Source: Pisaster brevispinus
Taxonomy: Eukaryota; Echinodermata; Asteroidea; Forcipulatida; Asteriidae
Assembly (NCBI GenBank): GCA_023634235.1
Contig: JAMKCF010000003.1
Coordinates: forward strand, 15,098,742-15,162,741
DNA: 64,000 bases
Reading direction: 5' to 3'
This document shows positions 49,601 through 61,600 of this stretch, one piece after another. Under the pieces are notes generated by a model, which saw only the letters and a program-made list of their open reading frames with translations, searched no databases and was not told the origin of the DNA. Numbering within the stretch: position 1 is the stretch's first letter; the number at the start of each line of letters is the position of its first letter. A program made the position numbers and the translations under genes.

Positions 49601-52600
49601 TTACTGGGTAGAATGTTCAGCCACACCCGTTGAAGATGACCCAACTGATGCAGAACCTAGACAAGGAGAAAGCTTTGCGTCAATGTTTTTTTTACAGGTA
49701 CTTTTCAAGGTACGTGCGCAGGTCTTTCTCTCGTTGTCACTTCAGGGTTCAGGGTTCAAGGACCAAGGTTCAAAGTTCAAGGTTCAAGGACCAAGGTTCA
49801 AAGTTCAAGGTTCAAGGTTCATTTATTTCCACAGTATCAACAGTATCAAAGTGCGTACACTTCTGTACGCACCTTCACTCGCAGCAACCACTTTGCCACA
49901 TCTACCCACCCCTTCACTGTATCTGTTCCAAAGGTAAGATATTCAAATAACTTGTTTTCCCCCCGTACTGCTGCATTTTGGAGCTCCCTACATGTATCTT
50001 GTTTTCCACCATCTTGCAATCTATTGCAGTTCAAGAGGAATGTGAAGAACTCAATGTCTCTCTTTAAATTGTCTTTTAGGGGCAACAAGAAGAAAACATT
50101 TAAGATGAAAATAGTTCCTGGGAGCTGAAGGTAGGAAATGATATTCCTCTTAAAACAGTCTAGATTGTAGGATGGAGGGAAACATGCAGCAGGCAAGGAG
50201 TTCCAAAGAGATGCAGTACGTGGAATAAAGCTGTTGGAATGACTCTTTGTTCTACATGTCAGCAAAACAAGAGTGTATGGGTGAGAACCAGCAGAAAGCC
50301 TGGTTTCACGCTCAAATACCCTGATGACTGTAGTTTTTGAGTTGTGTCTCTTTACCTGTTTGATAGCTTTCTCACAAGCGATGAAGTTTTCATCCGTTGA
50401 TACTTGATCGAAGCCCCCGGCTCCTGAAAGACTTTCCAATAACTGTTCTCGCTGAGCTCTCTGCAATAAACAAAGTCAAATGACACACAGATAAATGTGG
50501 CTGGCAAACTAGGGTCTGCCATCACGATGAACAAATTTCAAGAGACGCCAAAAGGAAATACCAAAAACAAAAAATGGACTGTTCTTGAATACTCTAAAAA
50601 ACTATATAAAATACTCCCAATCTGTTTTTCTGTAATTGATGCCAATGAATCTGCCACTTGTCATCCAAAGTTTACATTCTTTCAAAAATATATGGGAAAA
50701 AAAACCCAAAAAACCCAAAAACAAAAACACCCAGAAAACTCTATGTGTACTTTTTTTTCCACACTGAGACTATTACCAGCAGAAGAGTTGTCTGTTAAGA
50801 CAATTTTCAAAGTATAACCATTTTGATTTTGGTATAGTTCCCAGATTACAATTCTAATTCTCAACTCTTGAAATGGGACCAGACTATTTGTCCCTCCCTG
50901 CTTTGGTTTGGTTACATTAAAATGAGGCCATATTCGAATTGGCGGCTACAATAATGGCTATTACTATTTTGTTTAAGGACTTCCTATACTTCAACACACG
51001 ATGATGCAGATATCTAGCCGTAGCCGTAGCTGTAGCCGTAGCCATAGCCACCAATTTGGACACAGCCTTAATGGTTGGCTTAGAGGTATCTTTCCTCGCA
51101 TTCCACTTCTAGGACCTTGGTTCGAATCCTGCCGAAGGCACTGTGTGAATTGGGTTTTCACGATGCCATTAATTCAGGAAACCGCCTTTCTATAGACACA
51201 AAAGTTTGACTTAAAGATGTTTGGAAACTATCCATTACCATTTGAGCCAGGAAGCATTCTGACGCCAGCTTCCTGAAGACTGGTATGAGGTCCACGAAGG
51301 TGGAGGCACCATCACACAGCGGGGAGGGTAAGGTGTGGCGATACTGATGCCCTAGTGTCATCAGGTGGTGGGATATGTACATGCAGTTGTTGTGGTGGAG
51401 AGCGGACACCTGTGGAAGCTTTCGCTGTGATAAAAAAAAAAAGTAGTCACATGAAAAAATAGAGCCAGCAAACAAAAGGCATTTGTAAACACCAAATACA
51501 TTTTAAATAGTCACATCTCCTAGAATTTGAAATTTAAGTTTGAAATTGTCAAAATGTTCTATGATGTTTAAAATAGCCGGCTATACACACAAAATAAGTA
51601 TCCACTGAGGCGAGATGTTTTCGCACAGAGCATTTTAGTGCATGATACGTTTTTATAAAAATCAAGATTTGACATTTTTGCACGGATGCAACGATATATA
51701 TATTAGGTTTTCCACCATTATTGGGATGCTCTTACTCGCGTGTATGCCTTAGGTGCAGGGTTTACTGGCGTCACGCATACGCTTTGTATAGCTGCGTCAA
51801 CCGTTCATTGGTCAGAGATGCCCCTGGTGTGCAAAACTGATCAACGTAATCCACAATTCACGATTGAAGCATTTTTTCATTTGTGACACCTTACATTGAA
51901 AATCAGACAGTTAAAAAAAAATAGTGAAATGGCATCAAAACTGAAGACAAATTCTGAAAGATCAGTCAAGATATCAATGTGATGTGTATGTCTTTAAACA
52001 ATCTATACCTTAAAAATAACCTTCCTTTTTACAGGCCCCAATCTGTGATAATTGAAAGCTCTTATTCTCAACTATGTTATGAGCAAATAAATAAACCCAG
52101 TTTTTTGTTGTTGTGAGAAGCGCCTGGTGTTGGCTCGGAGTGTCACATTTTATTCTATTGTCTCAGAGACGGCAGTTCAATGCACTCAGATTAATGAGAT
52201 TCTAGAAATGTATTAGTATTAATACAATTATTATTATATAATTCTGGTAATGAAACCAAGGAGCCGTCTAGGTGACTAGCACTGTGACCTGTAAGGTCTG
52301 AGGATATCTGTTTATAAAAACTTTTAGCAATTTTGTACTCACAAGATTTTCTCTGTGGTAAGTGGGGACGACGTCACAGAAAACTTCAAACATGTTCCTG
52401 ACGGTGTAGAACAACTGGATGGCACTGTGATAAATACAAAAAAATGTGATATTGCAACTTAATTTGTTAAAATTTATTTCTGGAGTAGTTCAGTTGGGGA
52501 ATGATAGTTGGATTGACTAAAAAGGGCCAAAATTGGTTAATTGATTTAATTCGTTTCGAATAGATACATAAACTGTATACAAGTACAGTATGGAAACAGG

Positions 52601-55600
52601 TGTAACATGGCCAACATGTATGAATGTGGAAGCAAAATTGCTTATACTACCCCTAGGAGAGGCAAAGACTTTTACAACATGACAAAGAGAAAAAACCCAA
52701 ATAATAACAATAGACAGTGAGAACAGGGTTCGATTTCACAAAGAGCTAAGATTGATCTTAATATGTGTATCGATCTTAATTGCTAAGCAAAGTGCGATGT
52801 CACACTATAAATCACTATGGTAATACTGACAACTCATCTTAAGATGAATCTTAGTGCTTTGTGAAACCAAACCCAGGCGACTAATTTTTTAAAAGACGCA
52901 TAAATAAGAAAACACAACAGGCTTTTATAGTGTGCATTCATAAATACCCCAGGCAGTTTATCCATTCTGATTGGTTGAGAGAAGATCACATGGCCATGGG
53001 CCATGTTTACACGTGTAATATAAACATGTTGAGGAGTGTTTAAAAGAGGGTGCTATCAGGTGATTGCACAGATCAGGCAAAGTTCGAAACTTGCATTCGA
53101 TAGTTTGAAATTTAAGCGTGAATGTTCAAAACTTGCGTGAGGAGCTACTTAGCATTCAATACATAAATAGAAATTCCATGCAGAGTCGAAGAGTTGAGGC
53201 TAAACTGTCAGATTTGTTCTCAACTTTTAAAGGTTTTTGGATGTTTTTAATGGAAGAGTAATTATGAATGAGGATAAGAGTGGTGACTCACTCTCGTCGC
53301 CTACTCTTTATTCCCTTATTCAATCATAACAATCACACTTAATTTATGTATACATATTCAAGCTCTTGGTAATGTTTTGATGAAACTCAATGGTCAGTAT
53401 ACAATCATGCAGAAACTCAGACACAAACCAGCACCCAGTATCTGATATCCAAACAACTGATTTTGTGACAACCCCCCCCCCCCCCAAACATCAACAAGGT
53501 CTTTTCTCGCCCCTAACCCCACACATACAAATTTGATAAAAATACTTGCAACTTGGAAAGAAAAGGAAAGAAACCGCCCCAAAAGGAGGAAATCAGCTGA
53601 GAGGTTACACACCTGATTTGGAAGGTAACATTTCTTTCGTACAGAAATTAGAGATGTCAAGGAAGCAACCCTACTCACCACTGTGGTGTGTTACTTGATG
53701 CTTCTTGTAGTGTCTGGTAGGCTAGATTAACCAGGCATTCTGTACTCTCACTGACTGCACATGCAGGCAGAGCAAAGATTCCTTCACTCACATGATTCTT
53801 GTCCTGAAAATAAAAATAAAAATTACCACCACATTTTTTGTAACTACATGTTTTTCTCTGCTGTAGACACAAATGATAATTACTTTTAATACACATTAAA
53901 TGTCTACTTGGCATACACTTTTATAAATGTGAACCCCTACAACTTTTGCAACAGCTATTGACCCTTGCATGACTCGGAATGCACACTCCACATAACATGC
54001 CTGCCATTTCCATCATTTTGGAAGTCAATTCCTTTGTATATTTTGACCCCCAAAAATGGCGGGCAAGATAGGCACGTGTAAGCGCACTGCGCATCGTGAA
54101 ATGAATCAACAGTGCCTACCTTTGCATCTTGCGCATCCTTAGCCTCAGCCGAGGTGTCCTTTTGCTCTTTGACGTTTTTGTTTGACACGGCCTTGCTGGA
54201 GCCGACACGCTTCGTGTTGTGCAGCTCTCTCTTCATAAGCTGACGAGCTTCCACGATGAGCTCTTGACACTTTTTGTTTGCAAAGTGGACGTTGACATCT
54301 CTCGCATAAGTGAGCAAGGGGGATGTTGTCTCTGCGATAAACCCTGGACAAATATCAAAATAACAGTGCAATACATTTCTTCATTCCGGTTGAGTTCTGG
54401 GATGTTCCATAGTGCTGAGAAGCAATGATAAGTATTGCTTCGTCCTTTTGATGTACAAATGAAGATTACCTGAGATTGATAGGCTGCCACTATTGATTAT
54501 CATTGTATTCATAATATGGGAGATAAGTCAGAGATTCTAGCACACCATGGCTGATTATCGGCAGTGGCTTTCGGCCAAGGGTTGTCCGATCCACAATGAA
54601 GACATTCCACTTTTTTCACGAAAGAGAACCAACAAGATCCTGGTGCATTTCATGAGATCATTTGTTGTCTTTACTTTGTATTCAGGGTTTTATTGTGACA
54701 ACGATGTTCTCAAAAATAACTTATTCCAAAAATTCTAATAACAACAATAATAATAATACTGATGTAAAGTTGTTAAAATACATCTACAAAGGCTTATTTT
54801 AATTAGTTCATAATAATTGTTCTAATATTGCAGCAAGTGGCCATATTTCCCACGAATTTGACGTCATTATCTCAGGTCTGCCTTCACTGCCCTGCTCAAC
54901 AAGCAAGGTACTGAATACTTGGGTTTGCCAGTTTCCCCATTTTTTAATCTATTCAAGTGGTCCAGTTTCCAGGGTACCATACATCCATGTCAGACAAAGT
55001 CAAATCATACAAAGGTAAACAGATAAACATTTTGTTTGACTTACTGACCTATTTTTCGAAGGGACGTCTCAAATTCTTCAGTTGCTGTTATAACAGCTTT
55101 GTAGTCATTCAGCTGCAAGGAAGAATGAATAAATCAATAAACATTCCTGTGACATTCATCAAGTCCTCCAAACTCTTATAGATAGTTCCCACTTGACGTC
55201 GGCCATCTTTACAGGCAATGATATATCTTTTTTTCAATGCACAACTATGCAATTTGCGTAAGTTTCAAATTTCCTGCATGATTGGTCCGTAAACCACTTG
55301 GCTGCGTTGAAAAGTTAGAACGCTTGATGCAGCTCAAAGGCAAACCCCAAGTTGCTCATAAAGATGGCGTCTATCAGGAACTATCTATAGTCTGTGCAAG
55401 TCTCATCAATGCCAACAGTATTCTTGTTATTATTACATAATTTCTGGTAATGAAACCAAGGATGCCTCATAAGTGAACTTAATCACTGTAGCTCGCAAGC
55501 CTGAGGAAACCTGTAAACAAGGGTGCTTGCTATGTGAACCAGAAACACCGGGGTTAACCCCTACTCTTCCATGATAAGTGTTCTGGAGTTGTTTTATGTG

Positions 55601-58600
55601 CATTACCAATGCTAATACATAGGACCTACAGTATTACATTCCATCCGAAGGACAAATCAATGATGGTTAAGTGTCTTACCAGAGCTCGAGTCCAGTGCTC
55701 TTAACCACTCGGCCACAAAACGCCAGTACGAAGAAAACCAAATCACACTTTAGTGTCGAAAAGTAGACTTGCATAGTCTGTTGAGGATTTGGTCGAGAAA
55801 CATGTCCTGTGATATTTGCCTGCTCATTGAGCAAGTTCATAAACCACCTCCTCTAAAACGAAAATACCACAAAACACAAACCCAAAACACACATTCAATA
55901 TAAAGTGAAGACATCTAAAAAGCCAGACACACAAACAAGTCATACCTTTGAGCTATTGGTTGGTATTGAGTGCACCAGACTATTTTTTATGATGCATTGA
56001 GCTAGCTCTGGCCACATCATTTCACCTAGATTGAAAAAACACATCAAACAACAAAAATTCAAGTGGTAAAGAATGATAGCTTAGGCCTAAAGAAAAACAT
56101 TGTATGTTTGGCGTAGCAAGTCAACACAATTAGGGTACTAAGTAGGTTGGTTTTTTGTTTGTTTAATAATTTGGTTATTTCCCTATTTCAGCCTGAATAA
56201 GACTCTCCCAGGGTCGAACCGTGAGGCAAATTTGTTTACATTTTTTATGGTTGGTGAGCATTTTCCAACAGCAACTTTTTTCCCTAAGAAGATTATTTTT
56301 ATAATGCTTAAAAGCATTTAGCAAAAAGAAACAATTTGAAAAAAAACATAACCACTCCAAAAACAAAACCCTAAAACTTAAAAACACATGTAAAGATCAA
56401 GGGTGGCGTCATATTTTTAAACCTCCTTACAGCATACTTTTGTGGAAGTATACATTTTACTTTCAAGGCAAGGCTTCTGGTCTGAGGCGGAATTCGAACC
56501 GGGTGCCACAGAGATGAAAGGCAGGGCAAGCAACCACCAAGCCAACCTGGATGCGGCTGTTGTTGAGATGTTACATGCTTGATATAAAGAGATGACCCTA
56601 CCTAGCATTGACATGAGGGAAGTGTCTTCATCTGAATCTCTGCTCCCAGCGTTGAGACCAAGAAGCGGTCCTTGCAGAGCCTCTAGGATCAGCAAGATGT
56701 TCTTGTACAGGCCTACAGGGTCGCTCGTCTCATTCGGTCGATCACTACTTACCTTCAACCCAATGGTGGTCGTCTTCGACTGATAAAAGTGTACAACAAG
56801 AAACGATTGCCAGGTAAATTAAGGTTGGTTTCCCTTGACTTGTCAAATCAAATTTGGTGTTGGGGGTTTGTGTTAGAGTTTTGCATTTATGTTTATTTTC
56901 CTAAATGTTTTAACGGAACTTGTGACTCATTCACTAATAAATTGTTGCATCATTTTTTATTTTCTATATTTCTATTTTCCATACTTAAAAATATGATGTG
57001 TGTTTTAATTAAGTGGTGTTTGAAGCTTTGCATGGTGTGGAAAAAATAAGATAAGAAAACTATAAATAGTAAACTTGCGGATACAACCAAGTGTAAAACC
57101 TCTTTTGGGAGGAGTGTTGGCTCTGAAAAGAGCCGGTGTGGTCCCAACGTTTCGGACAGTATACTCTGCTTGTCTTTCATTCTCCTCCCAAAAGAGATTT
57201 TACACATGGTTGTACCCGCAAGTTTACTATACATAGTTTTTTTATCTTATAAGTTTTAATTGTTTGTTGATTCATTATTGTTTTGCCAGTGTAAAGTGTC
57301 ATAAACTAAAATAAACTAAATACACAATGTTTGTTGAAAAAGATAATGTACAAACTAATCGTGGGGGGGGGTACCTTTTTGGTTGAATTGATTACTGGAG
57401 CTACGTTGGGAAAGACTGCAGATGGCTTCAGTACAAACTCCATCAGCCTCTTGCCTGGAGAAGAACATCAAATTCAGATATTAGATTGAGCTTGTAAGAA
57501 TTTGCAACTTTGCGAAGCAGATAAACAATCAGCCATTAAATTAAGGTGGAAGAAATTACTTTTATTTAACCCTTACAATGTTATGTGATAAGCACTGAAT
57601 ACCCAGACAAGGTTCGAATCCACGATCTCCTCATTCTACTTAATAGATGTTAACTTTGCATCGGGGATAAAGAATATTAGTTGTGTTTTACCCTCACACC
57701 GATGAGTGTTAAGCACTCAATACTCTGCTCTAGAATGGCAAGGGTCATGATGGGTTCAAATCCCACCTGAGTAATATTATTTAAAAGTAAATACTCTGCT
57801 TATTCGTGTTTAACCCGTACACCAATGTGTTAATCACTGTAGATTCAGTACTTTCTGAGTCCTGTGAAAAAAAAATAAAAAAATCCACAGGTGCATTACT
57901 CGGGTGGGATTCGAACCCACGATCTTTTGCCATTCTGGAGCAGGTGTCTTACCACTAGACCACTGGGCTTGCCAGGTAGCTAGAGGCAGTTTGAATGCTT
58001 TTAGCAGCTGGTGCCGCAACGGTTTTAATAGACGTTAAATATGCATCTGGAATAAAGAACACTATTCGCCTTTCACCCATACACCGATGTATGTTAAACG
58101 CTGTATACTCAGTACTTTCCCCCGAGTTCTGTGAAAACCGACCCCCAAACCCACAGGTATATTACTCAAACCCTCATTCTACAGCAGATGCCTTGACTAC
58201 TAGACCACCGAGCGTGCCCAATGATATCAGAGGCTAGTTCAAAGTGGAAGGTGTACGTGTACTTACCAAATACTTCTAGCTTACTCTTGAGAATTCCAAC
58301 CTGATGCATGGCTGCAATGGTGGACTTTGCAGTTTCACTGTCAACTTTACAAAAAAAACCTCGAAAAATCATTATTTTAAGCATAGAATCTCAAACATAA
58401 CTAGACATATTGCATTTGTGCACAAATGCCGAGCTGTTTCACCTTAACTTTTTGAAATTAATCAACTGAATATGAAAGTTTTTTGTATTCAAAGCAGTTA
58501 TGACGTATCAATCCTGTTTAAAAAAGAATTTGGATTATTATACCATGTTTTGTTAGCAATTTATGAAAAAATCATAAAAAATCATGTGATGACGTCATCA

Positions 58601-61600
58601 TGACGTCATTTTAAAATTTACAAGAACTTGCCAATATCTAACGACCTACCAAGTTTCAACATGATCGCACTTATACTTCGGGAGATATATGACTTCAAAA
58701 AAGGCACCTTTAATGCCGCATCACGTGACCCCTGATGACGTCATTGATCTGAAACTTCACACATATGATGGCTGCCTGACGGTCAACATGTGTGTAAATT
58801 TTGAAGTGATTACACAAAACTTCCCCACACACATCTTCAAAAAGTCCATTTTGATCAGTTTTCAACCTGCCGCTAGAGGGCGCTCTTGTGTGTTGTGACG
58901 TCATCGGTATTTTTTTTAATTGCCCACCCTTGCCAGACAATAACATTGTTGAAAGCAACTTCATAAGTATTACCACTTTTGAATAACAAGGCACTTCCTG
59001 TTTCGACCAGAAGTAGAGGTCATGTAAGGTCACGCACACTGAATAAAATGAAGACCTAATTTATCCCCACCCAATCCCGCAAACAGAAACCTACGGTCTC
59101 TTGTGGTTGATTTGATATAGATTTTCAAACATTTAAAATAGAAACCTTTAAGATGACGTCACATGACTGGTGATGACGTCATCATGACATCATTGTTTTA
59201 AGATCATTATTGCACCAATGCCTTTCATCACTGAAAGTTTCATTGCAATTGCTCTTTGGGAACTATGCAAAAGGCCGCTTAGAACGAACGTGTGTTATCT
59301 CAATGGCTTTTTTTACTGAAACAGACAAATAACGAAAACAAGAGCTGTTTCGCTGCGCTATGCTGCGAAACAGCTTATAACAATAAACAATTTTACATTC
59401 AGAATGTGCAAGGATCCCCTTCATGTGTATAAGAGGCAAGAGGTAGTATATGTGTGCATATGACGCCTTTTTTTAACATTTAACATTTGGCTTTGGGGAT
59501 CGGGGAATTCCCCCAATCTATTGCGCAATGACCTAAAAAAAAAATCCCCCAATCTATTGCGCAATGACCTACAGTGTGAAAGGTATATAAATGCTGCACC
59601 TCTCATTCTTTTATGCCACTAACAGTCTGGCTATTTGCCTTCACTACGGACTGAATGGGCCAGCGCGGGCCAAGGTACCAGGGCGGGGGGGCTTGCCCCC
59701 CCGCCCTGGTACCTTGAGTGGCCCGCGCTGGCCCATTCAGTCCGTAGTGAAGACAAAAAAAAAAAACCTAAAACAAAAACCTTAAAATTAAGAGAAAAAA
59801 ACCCTCCCCACCAAAAAACAAAACAAAAACAAAAACAAAAACAAAACAACGCCCCCCCCAAAAAAAACCACACTCCCAAAAGTTTGATAAAAATGTCCTT
59901 TCACGCAAGAATTCCATTAAAAAATGTAAACAAGCTATCGCCATTTGGATTGCTGTATTGTCTTTTGTTGGATGAGGGGTGGAGCCTCACAGATGAGGGG
60001 CGGAGCCTCACAGATGAGGGGGTGGAGCCTCACAGATGAGGGGTGAAGCCTCAAAGATGATGGGCGGAGCCTCACAGATGAGGGGCGGAGCCTCACAGCT
60101 GAGGGGCGGAGCCTCACAGCTGAGGGGCGGAGCCTCACATATGACAAGAGGACTGCATTACTGCTGATTAAAGCTCTGTAAACTACCCACCTATTTTGAG
60201 ATGTACTTGAGCAATGTTTGCCAAAGTGACAGGATCCCTGGCATGGGGTATGTTCCAGGTAGCAAGAGCAGACCATGACTCTCCCAGGTGATGAAGAAGT
60301 GTCTCCTGGTTGACTCTCAACTCAGCCTGACCACAGAGAAAACAAAGGACAATGAAACATCAACTACGCATTATGTCCACATTCTTCTTTATTGACCCTT
60401 GAGTTGATAATAAAAAAAACAAAAACAACAACACTTTCAAAGGAAAAATTGCAACAAACAAAACACAACTCTTTTGAGGGAGAAAGAAGTTTTCTGATGC
60501 TGAGGTTTTGCAACAATTGTAACTCAAAAATGTCAGTGACAGTCACTGGATCTACCGTAAGGTTTGAAACTCTCAACAAGAAATACTGTAGCCTAAAAAC
60601 AAATTTCACACAAAATGCCAGTGTAACTCCCACTTTTGCGTGTGCAAAAAAAAATTGTAAAAGTGTAAAACTTGGGACAACCAACCTTATCTGTCATATA
60701 CATCTAAAAGTATTAGAAGAGAGCAATTTGCCCCCCCCCCCTGATTTTTAATTTTAAAAACATTTGGACACCTCATTTGCATATCCTGAGGAGTACCTTG
60801 GTGGAAACTGATCCGAAAATGACCCAAAATGCACCCCGGTCTGGACTTACCCGCACAGCTTTGACAATCTTCAGGTCACAGTAACCATCTTCTATGAGAA
60901 TGTCCAAATCAGATCTCTGTATAGTTAAAAGAAATGTAAGACAAGTGTTCATATAAAAAAAAAATTGCACTGTGTTGGGCAATTTTCATGAAATCCCATT
61001 TTTAAAAAGTCGTTTCCGTTAATCTGGTATTAACGGAAACGACTTTTAAGTGTCTTGCAAAGACCGGGACGTGAACATGCATGCAACCAATATTAACACT
61101 CGTGCAGAAAACAGAATTGTGGATCAGGTTGGCTCAGTGGTTTCTTCACCTGCCTTTCACCTCTGTGGACCCCGGTTCGAATCCCACCTCAGACTTGTGC
61201 TTGTGGATTGGGTTTTCAGTCCCTACCTGATTGCGTGGGTTTTCCCAATTGCGGTTTCTATCCTGTTATTGGCACTAATTATGTTGTTGGATGTGTTATA
61301 CATTTTTTAAATAATAAATAATTTTAAACGCGTCCTAGCATTTGTGTATGCATGAGATTTGCACAGGGTAGAAGTTCTATAGATCTCGGAGAGATTTGCG
61401 ATCCTTTACCATTTCACTGATGACGTCTGCTGCCTGTATATACTCATGATTCTGTACAGAGCTTTGAAAATCTTTCACGGCACCATTGATCTGAGAAAAA
61501 AGAAGCAAAACCACAACACTATGTTTTGAAAAAATCGCATCCAACAAATTAAACATTGACGGCAAAATGTATATGAATCGGTGCAGCAATGAGAGCCAAA

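Noticed and set aside
49846..50466. 206-codon open frame on the minus strand as a separate gene
   Set aside because: It is ZW10 exon 16 plus read-through into an intronic LINE fragment; the donor CAG|GTAAAG and the next exon fit ZW10 exactly.
57119..57134. A true histone gene 3' end
   Set aside because: No histone coding sequence occurs within several kb on either strand, and the stem-loop is embedded between inverted arms.
59635..60039. 134-codon plus-strand open frame
   Set aside because: It is made of the palindrome, an A-rich tract and the 21-bp minisatellite, which is a multiple of three and so stays open by itself.
59935..60276. 113-codon minus-strand frame with RLRPSAV repeats as a repetitive protein
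   Set aside because: The heptapeptide repeat is the 21-bp minisatellite read in frame; the real ZW10 exon 6 uses another frame.
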